This document shows positions 1 through 12,429 of a stretch of 40,000 nucleotides of DNA, piece by piece. The notes under the pieces were generated by a model that did not search any database, was not told the DNA's origin, and worked only from the letters and a program-made list of their open reading frames with translations. Position 1 is the first letter of the stretch, and every line of letters begins with the position of its first letter. Position numbers and translations under genes: made by a program. The stretch comes from Cristatella mucedo. Taxonomy: Eukaryota > Bryozoa > Phylactolaemata > Cristatellidae. Where the stretch lies: NCBI GenBank assembly GCA_009760855.2, contig WPIO01000006.1, positions 5,387,501 through 5,427,500 on the forward strand, in the 5' to 3' direction.

Positions 1-474
1 TAGTGCACTTGTTACAAACCCTTGACCTAGGCCTTTTGCAAGAGGATCAGTTTTGCAATTGCATTTCATCGGTCTCCGATTGCAGAGCTTACTGCTCTGG
101 CAGCGCTCGCCTGCGACTAGAAGGCACGATTCTAAGCCTCGTGGGCTGTAGGCCCATTGCACAGCAACCTCTCGCTCTCTTCATTGGCTTTTAGCTCTCT
201 CTAGTCCTGAGTTGTAAATTGGATTGCTACTCGACTTGCTACCACGAATCAAACTGCAAGCCAGAAGTTTTAGCAGCCCACCAGAGCTTAGCAAGATCTG
301 GGGAGGAATTGACAAAATGCTCTGCTGTGACTCTGCTGCTCAAAAACTTGGTAGTTCTAACCTTGTTGCTCAAAAAGAAGTCGAACCAGAGCTCCAGAGA
401 TCTAATAGTGTCAAATGAAGTTCTGGGAACATTGCAGGCTACTTTGAAAAACTTCTACCCCGACATGCACAGTA

Positions 475-1297
475 CAGTGGTACCTCGGCTGACGAGTGTC
501 TCGACGTACGAGTGTTTCGAGATACCAGCTGTCTCTCGGCCGATTGTTTGCTTTGAGTGTCGAGCTAAAATTCGGGTTATGAGCCAGTTCAGATACTCCA
601 CCACTAGTTGCAGCAGCGATCGTCACACTGTGTGGTTAGGCAGGCCAATAAGGATAGGGCAGCGAACGATGCTCCATTGCACGAGGCTGCCCTACGACCT
701 GGGTGTGAGGCCAAGCACAGGCCTGTTGGTTTGCTCCCAGACAGACTCGAGCTAGCCGTCTTGGTACTTGGACGAACAACATCGCCTGACTCCGGTGTTG
801 AATCCGACTACTGCAGGAACAGCTAAGTAAATACTGTACTCTATTCAGACAATATCATTGTGTGAGAGTTCATCGCATAACTGATAACAATCAGTGTGTC
901 CGATTAAAGGCCCAGCCAATAAACTGAAAAACGAGGAAAATCTGGCGAAAGAGGCAAAAATCAGCGAATAAGATTCAGATATCCATTGCAGCCTTTCTCC
1001 TCTAACTCTATTAGCATCGTCAAGTCATCTGATCTCAAGGTACATCTGTACAAGGATTAATAAAACCCGCATATGGCAAGACATTCTAATATGTTGTTTT
1101 AAAACAATATTCTTCATTTATTATTGCATTTTAATTAAAAAACATACGACAAAAATCGTAGTGTTTTTTGGGGGTCCGGAACTGATTGGTGGCATTTCAA
1201 TTCACTTCAACGTGAAAAATTGGTTTGACATGCAAATAGTTTGAGTTACGAGCTTCTGCACGGAGAAAATTAAACTCGCAAGACGAGGTTACACTGT
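475..1297. mobile_element. Tigger/pogo-like DNA transposon remnant (non-autonomous)
   Basis: The left end reads TA then CAGTGGTACCTCGG. The right end reads CGAGGTTACACTGT followed by TA, so the two ends form an imperfect terminal inverted repeat of about 23 bp (CAGTG..ACCTCG, then a GAGT shared further in), each next to a TA dinucleotide. The subterminal text (GAGTTACGAGCT near 1240, TACGAGTGTTTCGAGAT near 508) is of the type I know from Tigger/pogo members of the Tc1/mariner superfamily. The ~820 bp interior shows no transposase reading frame, so this is probably a deleted, MITE-like copy. A 178-codon open frame at 219-755 overlaps it but looks like chance. Confidence 0.5.
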
Positions 1298-1642
1298 TAA
1301 CTGCTCAGGTTGTTGCTGCAAAGCAAGCTTTTTCCACATCGTTGTTTGAGTTATGCATAACAATGTACGCATACAAGTTTAATGCAGCTCATCACTGTCG
1401 TTAGTCGCTGGCTGTTTTGTTATTGCACATATTTAAGTTGGATGCACTGCCAGAGGCTTTTTCAAACTAGAAATCCCATGTCCAGTAGTGACTCTCATTT
1501 TAGATAGCGCTCGGTGTTCCACGATGACCGGTGCAAAGCAGTCGAACCCGGTGACTGGCACGGCAGCCCAGATTTTGCCAAGCAGCAATGTGAACAGTGG
1601 TAAGGCAAAATGCAATGCTGACTCATACCTTTAAGTTTGTCT

Positions 1643-1644
<2 letters not shown>
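1298..1644. other. non-coding spacer, nothing recognised
   Basis: I see no exon with good splice borders, no RNA gene and no repeat I know here. Unit-length open frames are short and unsupported. Confidence 0.4.
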
Positions 1645-1716
<72 letters not shown>

Positions 1717-1806
1717 CATACATATATATATATATCTATTCTCAAACTACACACACACACACACATGTATATATGTGTGTGTGTGTGCTTATGTTTGTGT
1801 GTGTGC
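1645..1806. repeat. (TA)n followed by (CA)n/(TG)n microsatellite
   Basis: An almost pure TA run from 1645 to about 1735 is followed by a short CA run and then TG runs. The open frames read through it (YIYIYI, HTHTHT) are artefacts of the dinucleotide repeat. Confidence 0.95.
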
Positions 1807-1859
1807 ACGTGAGTAGGTGTTGTATGTGTGTATTGTGTGTGTGCTGCAGATATCTATAC

Positions 1860-2690
1860 CTGTGCATGCAACGTGACACAGCAGATCCTAGTCATGGAAG
1901 TACCATTATTCTCTAAGTAATATTTAGCATTCGCAATAAACACGAGCAAATTTAAAGAAGCAGCTCGAACTAAAAAAAAAAGTAGCAACTGACAATAAAG
2001 ACAGCGACTTTTCGGCTTCCCAAAGGCTGACCGGCAAATAGATGGGTCGGCTTGATGAAAAATCGGTGAGGCTGAATGGTTACCTGTAGTCGAGGGCTTG
2101 CAAGAGAATTTGCACCAGCGACGGTCGAATACTTCCATTTAATGCCTAGAAAGTAGTAACTATTCAGGCATCCGAGTTACTAAGCTATGATGTAATCGCC
2201 ATCCCTGGCATTAGTCAGAGTTTAAACCAATGAATGGATGCTTGCTTTTCACTAAGTTCAGCACACAGTACTATTGCGGATGATCGCTCGGTAATGATCA
2301 AGTTCATAAAAATTTGACGAAGGACAAAAAATGTGCCAAATAAGGGTTTGACATTGCAGTTAGAGTGGGGACATCATGGTCATTATTGATAGGGCAAATA
2401 ACACAAACAACAAAGATCAAATAAAGAGTGATCGACGTTCGTCATGAAAGAAGAATCATATGGAATTTGATTTTCATGTGTAGCATCGAGGAGGCAGACA
2501 CTAGTACCCCAACACATACGTAAACAGAGAGATGTAGACATGCATTGCTATTGTTACAGATAGGCTGGCAGTTATATTATTTGCTCTGACGGAAATTTAA
2601 ATAGATTAAGAGAATGAGGGAAAAGCAAATATTCATGCAGAGAAAGGATACTAGATAACTATTTCATATTAACCATACATGTTTTATGTA
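1860..2690. other. non-coding spacer, nothing recognised
   Basis: AT-rich sequence. A minus-strand open frame of 94 codons (1854-2138) has no recognisable domain and no codon pattern that persuades me it is coding. Confidence 0.35.
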
Positions 2691-2697
2691 AACAGCA

Positions 2698-2793
2698 TGC
2701 ACACATAAAAGTGCGCGTACACACATATACATGCACAAATACAGACACATGCACAGACACACACAGACACACACGTACACATGTACACACGTA

Positions 2794-2832
<39 letters not shown>

Positions 2833-2850
2833 ACTCACATTCACATACAT
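2698..2850. repeat. (CA)n-rich microsatellite
   Basis: Interrupted CA repeats, purest at about 2795-2826. They lie directly next to a SINE tail. Confidence 0.9.
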
Positions 2851-2852
2851 AA

Positions 2853-2975
2853 TTTATTTGTATAGCACCCTAAGAGAACTTAATTTTTAGTCAGGCCCTT
2901 CTCATATGCCACAGGGCTCGAGCCCACGACTTCAGCCAGACCTAGGTATGGCAAGCACCTTAACCACCGGGACAA
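2853..2975 (-). mobile_element. SINE family B copy (tRNA head, LINE-like tail)
   Basis: Read on the minus strand it starts with a tRNA-like segment (GGTTAAGGTGCTTGCC), then a B-box-like GGGCTCGAGCCC. It ends in AAGTTCTCTTAGGGTGCTATACA. The last ~45 bp match the 3' ends of the LINE copies in this window. The other family B copies are at 11816-11950, 14293-14410 and 29124-29272. Confidence 0.7.
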
Positions 2976-3000
2976 ATACAAACAGACACAAATTAAATAG

Positions 3001-3115
3001 GGATGTAAAAGAGAGATTGAGGAGGAGAGAGGCCAAGATGAAAAAGTCTGAGATTGTGGAGCTGACCGAGGCTGTTACGAAGACTGAATCGAAGCCAGAG
3101 GATCAAGTGAAACAG
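3001..3115 (+). CDS. possible isolated exon, highly charged peptide
   Basis: A 38-codon stretch between AAATAG (acceptor-like) and AACAG|GTAGG (donor-like) encodes a Lys/Glu/Arg-rich helix-like peptide (RLRRREAKMKKSEIVELTEA). This composition differs from chance frames around it. Phase would be 2 in and 0 out. It sits only 25 bp from a SINE, there is no good pyrimidine tract, and I see no partner exon. It could be an exon of another isoform, a retrocopy fragment, or chance. I do not recognise the peptide. Confidence 0.2.
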
Positions 3116-4230
3116 GTAGGCAAATTTATAGACAAGAGCCAGACTTTCAGACCTTCAGCTTGCACTGTTGGAACCAATATAATTCACATGCACATAACTT
3201 TTATGTCGGGGTAGACATAACTTCCCTTACTGCACGAGGAAACTAATAAGGAACTATTCTAGGTTTAAAGTGCATGCATACAAATTGTTCAGAATCCATT
3301 GTGATTCTAGGTAGCCGTGTAGCAATCCTCGCTGGTTCATGCCTGCCCTAGAGGTAACCGACTGCATATGTAATGGGCTGTGGATCATCTAGGGAGTTCT
3401 TAAAGTAAGGGGTACCTCAGAGAGGGCTCCGTACTAGGCCCAATCTTCTCTTCGGAAGCTATTCTTTCCTTCTATCTGATATCATCACCAATAATACAAT
3501 TTTGGCTTTCATTTCTACACCCACGACGCACAGCGCAGCCTACTCTCCGACCCCTATTCTCCTCTAACTGACACGATCCCCTTACATCTTTCATCGACGA
3601 CATTCGCGATTGGCCGGCTACTTAGAGTTACTTACGACTTTGTAGTTTGTAAGTCTCGGCTCAAGTGCATCATTGCTTTCGGCCAGCTTTTCCTTGGCCC
3701 CAGTGAACTTGATTTGTTTGTCCCTCTTTACTTTGCGTGCATGACGGTACCTAACTCAGTGCATGCCATTAGCAGCAAGTCCAAGTGACCGGCGACCATG
3801 AGCATCTTCATATTTGCTTAGGCACGCTTGCATAAGCATGATGCTTGCTTTTGAATGCTGGATACCATGCATGCCAGTAGCGCCATGGGTATTGATTCTC
3901 TTGTGTCGACAAGTAAAGCGTTCGTATAGAGATTAAGCTCTCGAAATATGCCATGCAAACAATCTATTGTTATAATTGTCATTATTACTGTGATGCATTA
4001 TTTTCCTTTTAACAGTGCAGCCGGTATTGCATGTGCAGCAACTTGACATAACTTCCGGCAGCACAGTCAGTCATTAGATTTCTTGAACAAGCTCAAAGCA
4101 CTGTTATATAGCTAAAGTAATAAGATCACTTTATTAAGGCCACGGTATTGTAGGAAATCGAGGTTGGTCGTATGCAGAGGTTCTGGTTAAACATGTGGCC
4201 TGTGCACCTGCCTTCGTGGGCAGTCTCACA
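3116..4230. other. non-coding spacer, nothing recognised
   Basis: Mixed-composition sequence without long open frames, splice-bordered exons or repeats that recur elsewhere in the window. Confidence 0.4.
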
Positions 4231-4234
4231 GCCA

Positions 4235-4548
<314 letters not shown>

Positions 4549-5029
4549 CAAAGTGAATGACCAATAGATGAGACAGCATATAAGAGACAAGAGCACGGAC
4601 GTTCTGACTCTTTCACATACATATAGATAGATGAACTGCACTTGCATGTCCATATAGATGGACTGCAGCGTGACAGACGATCACCGCCGCCGTTGCAGGT
4701 ACAGTATAGTAGACCAGAGAAGGATTTAGGACTCTTAGGCTAGGTTGGCAAGTGACTGCCTGGCAATTTCCATTAACTTACTTAAGCAGGACAAAAAAAG
4801 ATGACACATTCACCGGTCACTGCCTGGGTGAGCTCTGCAGGACTGCCCAGCAATGCCAAGGGGTTAGGGCTGCAGTAGGCTGTAGTAGACAGCATGGTAA
4901 TTGCTGCCCTGCAACACTTAGCATTCGTCAGCTAAAGGTTTAGGCATTAGGGGAATGTCATCTCGACCCGGGAAGCTACCATTGTTTATATGACCGAGCT
5001 AGCTCTCACTCCAGCTCCTTAATGGCTGT
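4549..5029. other. non-coding spacer, nothing recognised
   Basis: No exon, RNA gene or known repeat seen. GC content rises towards the island that follows. Confidence 0.35.
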
Positions 5030-5575
5030 GGGATGCATTCAGTTCGGCAGCAGGGGCGTTTTGGCTGTGCTGCCGAGACCAGCCACAGTATGCTGCAGCC
5101 AGCAGCAGCCCGGCTCTGTCTGCCCACAGCCAGCCTAGTTTGCGATGCCATCAAGCAGTCAGAGAGAGCTGAGAGTCAGAGAGGACTGCTCCTCCATCAT
5201 CTATCTGCCAGTGGCCTGATGTAAGCCCAACTGCACGTGTGGCACCCCCAGCCAGCTTCCTGCTAGCTGCTGCAGCCGCTTGACAGCTAGCAGGCTCTCC
5301 GAGCCACCGAGCGGCCGAGTGGAATGCCACTGCGAGCTACCTCTCCCCCTCCCGGAGCTGCTGTCGCCCTGCGCCAGGCAGCAGCAGCAGCAGAGTCAGG
5401 CTGCAGCTCAAGAGACCGGATGCAGGGAGGGAGATACCGCAGCATCGTCGAGAGCACCGGCTCGTATTGGTCGCTGCAATGTGCTTGCTGTCTGCAACTG
5501 TCGTTCCCAGTTGGCTCTTTGTTCGTCGGCTTTCCTATCTTTCTGCTCCACCTTAGGCTCCGTCTTAGCACAAAG
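5030..5575 (+). promoter_or_regulatory. GC-rich island with possible first exon ending at a splice donor
   Basis: Base composition rises sharply here compared with the flanks, and the block ends in CACAAAG|GTGAGG, a good donor at 5576. Two overlapping + frames are open (from 5280, phase 2 at the donor; from 5324, phase 0), one with a run of five Gln. Neither phase matches the acceptor at 6054 (phase 1). If it splices to the exon at 6055, it would therefore be 5' untranslated leader and the ATG at 6060 would start translation. The upstream ATG at 5324 argues somewhat against a clean leader. Intron length would be 479 bp. Confidence 0.3.
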
Positions 5576-6054
5576 GTGAGGTACTCCCACTTCACGACAT
5601 AAATCGCTGTTTCGAATCCTGCATGGACCACTGCAAGCGTTGCTGACCGATGCCGACGCTCATCTGCCTCTATGCAAAATGAAGCTTTCTGACCAGCCCC
5701 AATTTTTACATTATGCGACTGAATCGGTCGTCTCAAGAATAGGTGTGGATGTAAGCACCTCACTGCCAGTGGTGACCGTTCAGTACCTCATGGATGACAG
5801 GAGATCCGAGAACCGAAACCGACCGGCACGCATGACCGATGCAGTTTGGGCAGGTCCCTGCACGTTCGATGACTTAATAAAGTCTTGGTCGGGGGACTAG
5901 TTTGTGTCACCTCCGCACGACACGCATTGCGCATCAGCATCGGGCACCTTCGAGTGACGACAGCAAATGTCGACAGCATTGCCCGCTTCCACTGCTTCCC
6001 CCGAATGTCCCGGATGCCCGCGAAGAAGCCTGAATTGTCTGCAACTGTTTTTAG

Positions 6055-7490
6055 GAAAAATGGCCACCGTCTCGCGCACGCCATCCGGTAGCAGGCGTGG
6101 AGACGGCGGCGTGACCGTCTCTGGTGTGGGTGCTGGTTTCGGCAGCGCCTCGCTGTCAACGCCCCCACCAGCGCCCGGCAGCCGCATCGCGACGGCCGTC
6201 GGTCCTGGTACGATCAAGAGCGTGGCCCAGTGTGCCGCTGCCGTGCAGCCTCAGGCCTCGGCGATGCCAATCGCAGGGGGAACGACTGCATCGCACATGT
6301 CGGCGACTTTCTCTACATCGACGAAGGAGAGGCGCCGTCATGCCCTCGAGAAGGCTTCGGACAGCGAGCTGGGCACGGATCGCAGCGATGCCGAAGAGAG
6401 CTCCGTCAGACTGCGCTCGTCTGCTAAAAAGGCGCCCCCTGCTGGCACTGCTGCCACGGCAGTGCCAGCAGCCCTTTCCGCAGCTGCCGCCAGTGCCTCG
6501 TCCTCGAAGGCATCGCCGGGTCACAGAGCCGCTGGCGGCAGCGCCACAGCCATACCGAGATGTGCATCCTCGTCTGGTGATAGCCTGTCTCGCAGTCGCA
6601 CGCCCTCTCGCGAGAATCTGACCGGAAAGCGAGTGCTGCCAGCCATCTCGCTCTCGACCTCGCAGCAGCACGTGCTGGCCACGGCGGCTGCCGCAGCACA
6701 GGCGAGCAGGAATCGCGACGCTGCGGTAGCCACCTTGCCGGCGGCTGCAGCTGCACCAGCCGTCCAGCGAGCAGGCCAGACAGATGCGGGGACCACCATG
6801 CCGGAAGCTCTGGCCATCTCCATGGGAAAGCAGCATGCGGAAGGCGAGTCGACGCAGCCACTCAAGAGGCCGACAGCTTCAGCTGGCACGATCAAGAAGC
6901 CTGTCTCGCCGAGTCGCATGAGTGGGCAGCCGCAGTCAGCCGGCTCAGGGCAGGCAGCTCTGCAACCTCAGCCGGCTGCCTCGTCGGCGCCGAGGCCGAC
7001 CACGCTCGCGCCGCATGCTGCGGCCAAGGGCTCGGCCTTGCAGCGGCAGCATCCGGCCTATGCCACGGGCAGCCGACGCGAGCAGCAGGGCAAGCTGTAC
7101 AACCAAATGCCCGGGCTGCAAATGTACGTTCGCGGGTCAGACAGCGACTCAGGCGCAACGAGTGATGGAGGCAGTGCAGTGCTGCTGCCAACGGCTCTGT
7201 CTCAGGGCATGCAGCAGCATGTGCCTGCACAGCAGCGGCAGCAGCAGCAGCAGCACCAGCAGCAGCTCTGGCCTGCGGCTTCGGCGCAGGAAAGGACGTG
7301 CGCTGCATTCGAGAGTCAAGCGTTGCCTGGGCAGCCCACTGCCTTCTCCGTGGCTGGCGCCGGTACGCAGCAGCCAAGGACGGGTCCGGCGAAACCGATG
7401 CAGGCTATCTCGCCCGTCACCCGGTGCAAGGAAGACTGGCCGCTGCTGCGGCCTCAGCCAGATCAAGCGCCTGCTGCCAGGAGCAACCAG
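6055..7490 (+). CDS. large Ser/Ala/Gln-rich exon of a neuron navigator-like gene
   Basis: The frame is open for 1,436 nt, GC-rich, and bounded by TTTTTAG|GA and CAACCAG|GTACGT. Phase is 1 in and 0 out. The ATG at 6060 lies in a good start context (AAAAATGGCC), so this exon may start an isoform, or it may be internal. Counting from that ATG it encodes 477 residues. It is low complexity: Ser/Pro/Arg clusters (SRSRTPSRENL near residue 180), poly-Ala around 205-235, a conserved-looking acidic stretch SDSDSGATSDGG near 360-372, and a Gln run near 385-400. Navigator proteins carry long disordered Ser/Pro-rich N-terminal halves that bind microtubules and EB proteins, which fits, but this exon has no diagnostic motif alone. 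The assignment rests on the downstream exons joined in phase. Confidence 0.6.
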
Positions 7491-9554
7491 GTACGTGTAA
7501 GAGGCTACGTCCTGACGGTCACCATTGCTTCTGCAAAGTGAAAATTTCGCCCACTCACCCTTCTGCTAGGCTGCCATTCGACTGCAGCCTTGACAGAAGT
7601 TTGCTCAGGCCAATTTTGGCCGGGGATGAATCGATAACCCGGGGCACGAAGGAGCTGATTACGATCGAGTGACTGACTGCTGCACGGCGCAAACACAGCC
7701 CTCTTGCAAGCTTAACCAAGCGGTCTTATGTGCTTACGTTGATTTGCAGTCACCCGGACTTGCTAGAATGGTGTCCTGTGTTCTCTCTGTGTGTCCTGGA
7801 ATGGACGTTTGGCAAGGCTAACATGCTTGCTAAATAGAATCAAAATTTAAAATTGTGAGATAGCTGACGTTGGCCGGCTTAATTTTTGACAATTTGGATT
7901 TCCCTTCAGCCTGGAATTTTCATCTTCAATCCAAAGATCCTAGGCAACACTCAACAAGTTGCACAGTTTTGTGGACTGTTCTAGCACGAGGCTGTTTTGC
8001 CAGACTTCTATGTTTTCTACGTTTCTATGTTCTCTGCATTCTGAAAGTTTACTTTTAAGAACATGAAGCCATGACTTTGCTCTATGTAACATAGCTACTG
8101 ACAGTGTAACAGGTCAGCACAGTCGACAAACTTGCTCTTAATTACTTCACGCGACCGGGTTAGACGATGCATTTATTTTATCAAATTTGTTTTGGGAATA
8201 CCTGAACTTACCTGTCAGAAACTGAGCCAGGATTTTCCTGTAGGGGCATGACCTGTAAGTGGTGACAAGTTATTAAAAACAGTCGTAGCTTCCATTTTTA
8301 GCACATTCGGCGGTTGCTCTATGACTGGAAGTGGGACACATTTTGTTGCTACTGATGGTCGAGGCATATGTATAAGGGGTAGCCCAGACCACGGCAGCTC
8401 CTGCTGGAGGGGGTGAGCAAATATCCCCCTTCGGCTCTGCTACTGTCGCCATGGCACGTTTTTTGTTGTTATAATTTCTCCCCCTAACTGATGTAAGCAC
8501 ATGTGAATTTGTTTTCGGTTTTATACACGAGCTTGTTTTTCTGGGCTGGGAGTAAAATATAATAAATATTCAGCCATAGGGTGCTTAAAACCAATTGAGC
8601 TCAAGAAAACTTCATCTCTTGGAAAGTTACCTCTTTGTGAGTACCAAAACTTTGCAATGCAAATGCTGCCGAATCGTCTGCAGCTGTTGCATGACACTGC
8701 ATCACTTCAGTGGACATCAAAACACTAAACATTGGAATAAGATTGTCTGTCCTAAGATGATCAAAGATCTATGATCAAAGATCTTCAACGTCAGAGCTTA
8801 AGTCCTACTTATTCACCATCACCCGAATCCAGGCCTAGCAATGGCTTGCCAAGAATTCGGCAACCTCGAGAAACAAGTCGATCCGAAGAGAAAGGCACGA
8901 TGCCATAGTTCACTGCATACAGGAAGCTGAAAGGTGATCTAATTCAGATAGGTTGTCAGATAAGTGGTAATCGCTCTCACACTGTTTCCAACCAACAGTT
9001 AATCCAGTTTGAATAGATCAATTCGACTGCACTGAGACTTTGTAGGAGTAAAGGAAATCTGCAAACTTTGAGTATGTTGCTCTGGTTAGTCGCAGCCTTG
9101 TAAGACAGTGTGTGATTAAGTACTTGCTGTTTAACTACATAGACTTGTGTGGAGTCCAATTAGGCACCACCGGTGTCTTAGTTCAAGATCACTTCATTTC
9201 ATGCATAGAAAACTGTGTGTTTCAAACAAAACACTTATAACACTAACAGGACATCAGCATTAAGTGATATCAGGTAGCTAAGCTACGATTCCTTGATCCA
9301 GAAACAGTAGTCCTTTTAAATTAAGTTTGGTTTCTGCTTCGAATTGCCTGGCCTGTGCGACTACTACCGAACAATCAATATGATGAGGAGATGTGATAAT
9401 AGCTCCAGCTAGTCTGACCGGTTAATCTTTATCCGTAAAAAAATGAAGATTTATGTCTTCTTTGCACGGCAACCCAAAGCAACAACAGCATTGCTTTTGT
9501 TTTTCCTGCTTATCCCATAAACATGCTTTAGGCACTCGTAATTAATATTAATTT
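7491..9554. other. intron, first part; no exon seen
   Basis: AT-richer sequence after the donor at 7491. A 14-bp exact tandem repeat (ATGATCAAAGATCT) sits at 8757-8784. Nothing else is recognised. Confidence 0.5.
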
Positions 9555-9722
9555 TAGTTGATTTACCAGCCTACTTTTGCATAGCAGCAAAAAAAGTCTT
9601 GCCGGGTATCACCACCACTTGCTGTGGGCAATAAAGGATCGCCCACTGCAGTACTCGATCCCACGACCTAGGCTGTAAAGAGCAAGTGCCTCACCTCTGG
9701 GCTTAGAGCCAGCTGGGCCATT
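9555..9722 (-). mobile_element. SINE family A copy
   Basis: The minus strand shows an A-box-like TGGCTCTAAGCCCAGAGG, a B-box-like GGGATCGAGTACTGC, then the shared body (GGCGATCCTTTATTGCC, GTGGTGATA) and the shared end AAATCAAC. Length is about 165 bp, as in the other family A copies. Confidence 0.75.
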
Positions 9723-11714
9723 GGACGTACCAATCATTGTAGATTGGGATGCTCGATAAAGCGCAAACTTAATACAGCACAACGAAATCGTTGATTCGCC
9801 TTCAAGATTGGATCAGACATTAGCTAAGCGCTCCATCATAACAGAAATGTAGTTCTTGGGTTCAATATAGGCACATTCGTCTCCTGGCCTCAGCCTCAAA
9901 TACACACATGGCAAAACCGATCGACTATCACTAAGTGGACCATTGACTAATCAGTGTTTTCAAACCATCGAGGAAAGTCACAAAGTGCCTACTAAATACA
10001 GGCAGGTCTCTGTTGTCTATTAATCAGGTCTTAGAAAGTCAGGTTTTTGGAAAATAAATGCAAGGTAAAGGGGTTTGTTGGCCGATATAATGTTGTGAGC
10101 AAAATTGGTCAGTTTGCACGTGGTGTTCGTAATATCTGTCGTAAGAGTCTTCCATAGGTAGACAAGCCAATGTGACCTATTACTCTGTCAAGTCAGATAA
10201 TTGCTCTGCATGGGAGCATACCACCCTGTTGATTGCTTTTGTTTTCTCTCTGTGCTCAGCCCCGTTAGTTATCCATTGAATTTCACAAATGGTGGCTAGG
10301 TACTCCATGCCGATTTGATGTCCAGGGCCGCGTTAAGCTTTGTATAGTATCGCATGTTGAAGGCTGTCCACCAGGATAACATCACTGTCACAATTTGGTT
10401 TACCATTTGACCTGCCGTTGCTTCTGCAGCTGTCTCTAGTCGTACTATATGTAGCATGTAGCAATGAGAAACCCTCCTTCTTTATTGCTTGGTTTCATGC
10501 AAGTCTTTGTTGCTTTCTTTTCTACAGCTATTTTAGCATAAAATCATATGTGCCATAAGGGTCAGCAATATGCAATGGCCATCTGCCCACTGGCAACTTT
10601 GTGTGAATTCTTGATGATAAGCTAATTGCTACTCCCAGCCGACTCCATCGCTTTACTTGGGAGTGCTTTGTCATAGGGGGAATATAAACTGTTAGTACCA
10701 TGGTTGCTTTCTTGCTACGGTTCCTCATCCGAGTGTTCCCCTTGCACCTAGCATATCATGCTCATAGCTCACTGCAATGACTGCTCAAACAGTACAGCTA
10801 CAGCTTCTTTTTAGCTGTTACCTAGCAGAATTGGAACCGTAGTGCTATATCCAACAGTCTCTAGAACTAGACATTCCTTGTGAAAAAGGTTCTCAAGGTC
10901 TGCCTTCAAAAGCACCCAACGAAAACACTTTTGATTTTTACTGCGAGACCGAGAGACTGCCGCCAGATCTCACGCAGCAGCCCGTGCTGCAAATATCAGC
11001 AGTCGAATCTCAATTTGCTTTTATTGCAGCTTGAATAAGAATGGGTGGATTTAGCATAGCCCTACAGCAATCAAGGAGCTGGCCGAAGATTCGGCATGGC
11101 AGTGATGAACAAATTAGGCAGATCAGACACTAACGGGTAGCCTTTTTGCATTTGCTTTCAGTCGTGCATTACCCTTGGTTGTTATTCATTTATTCTTGCT
11201 TTGTTGTTGCATGCTAGTTGGTGAATTTTGTCACTTTTTGGAGGTGGCACATATTAGACCCTCTCCATAAGCAAAAAACGTGAAGGTGTATCATCACGTT
11301 ACTCATCACAGTTTAAGTGCAAGTAAATCCTGAACGAGTTCCAGCATACAGCCGCCGGCCAACACCATGCACATCAAGCTACATAATAGAAGACAAAGAA
11401 CCAGCTCGATCATTCGACAAGAGACAAACGGCTTCGGGTGGCAAAGGTTTAGCAGCTGTTTGACCAGGTGGAGAGATGTTACATGATTAGCAGCTCGTGT
11501 GAGGCAGTCCGTGTGACGCCTCACACGAACTGCAAAGATGTTTGTAATTACGCCCTGCAGGACGCTACGCATGTTTATTCTTCTTCTTCTCATCGCTATT
11601 ATCGTTAAGTTACGGCCAGCATGCATGCTGCAAATGCCTAAATCTTATTCGAAAGGGGCAGCTGACTCGCCTTTCCGGGAGCATACGGGGAAAGCTTGAA
11701 GGCTTATACTGCAG
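9723..11714. other. intron sequence, nothing recognised
   Basis: No splice-bordered coding block or repeat shared with other parts of the window. Minus-strand open frames at 10528-10728 and 11306-11626 have no recognisable domain. Confidence 0.4.
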
Positions 11715-12030
11715 CTATCGCCCCTGGGTCTGCAACCAGGAGGTAAGGTGCTCCCTCTTCGTGACCCAGTTCGCGGGTTCGAGTCATGCAGTAGGTTAAA
11801 CGTATATATAAAAAAATATAATTCGTCTCTATAGCTCCCCAAGAGAACTTGATCTCTATTCAGGCGCTTCGCACATGCCTCGGGGCTCGAGCCCACGACC
11901 TCAGCCAGACGTCGGTCAGGGCGAGCACCTTAACTGCTGGACTAAACCAGCTACCACTGCAAGTGATGGTGATAGCCGTAAAGGCTATTCTGCCGCTTTA
12001 AAAATGAGGTTGTTAGATAAGTTAGCTTAG
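11715..12030 (+). mobile_element. SINE family A copy split by a family B insertion
   Basis: The head (CCTGGGTCTGCAACCAGGAGG, B box GCGGGTTCGAGTC) occupies about 11715-11800. The body resumes at 11953 with CCACTGCAAGTGATGG, text that follows the B box directly in the intact copy at 35213-35365. The family tail ends near 12030. The interruption is a complete minus-strand family B element. Confidence 0.7.
11816..11950 (-). mobile_element. SINE family B copy nested in a family A SINE
   Basis: On the minus strand: GGTTTAGTCCAGCAGTTAAGG (A-box region), GTGGGCTCGAGCCCCG (B-box region), then a tail ATCAAGTTCTCTTGGGGAGC shared with LINE 3' ends. It is one of the best preserved family B copies. Confidence 0.75.
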
Positions 12031-12429
12031 CTTTTTTTTTTATACCTACAAGTACTGAAGGAGACAACTCACTGCTGGCATTTAAGTTGAGAGTCTCAGT
12101 ATGAGTCGGTGCTATCGCATCCCTTTTGTATTAGTGAAAGCGATGCTGATCTTCTGGGAGTTGCTGCCATGGGATAACTAGACGATTTACGGCTTTCTTT
12201 TTTAGCAAGTCACCTAGGAGTTCAGCAGTAAAGCTTAGCTAGCACCAAGAGCTCTTAATGTACTTAGCGAATGATTATGCATGCAGCTCTTACGTATGAA
12301 AATGCTAAACATGATCTGAACAGCCTAAATGAACCCGTCTCCGCTGCGAATTCTTGGACGGCAGCGCCAAATACCTAGCTCTCCTCTCTGAGCGGATCTT
12401 CATGGTGAGCATGGTTTCTTTGCTTGCAG

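Noticed and set aside
219-755. 178-codon plus-strand frame starting at a non-ATG codon
   Set aside because: No domain, and it overlaps a Tigger-like transposon end. One frame of this length is expected by chance in 40 kb.
5585-5640. TTCGAATCCTGCATGGACCA resembling a SINE family A B box
   Set aside because: Only the B-box-like core and CACTGCAAGCG match. The head, body and tail are absent, so chance cannot be excluded.
6156-6861. Long minus-strand frames opposite the 6055 exon
   Set aside because: GC-rich coding sequence opens the opposite strand. They have no splice logic or family similarity.
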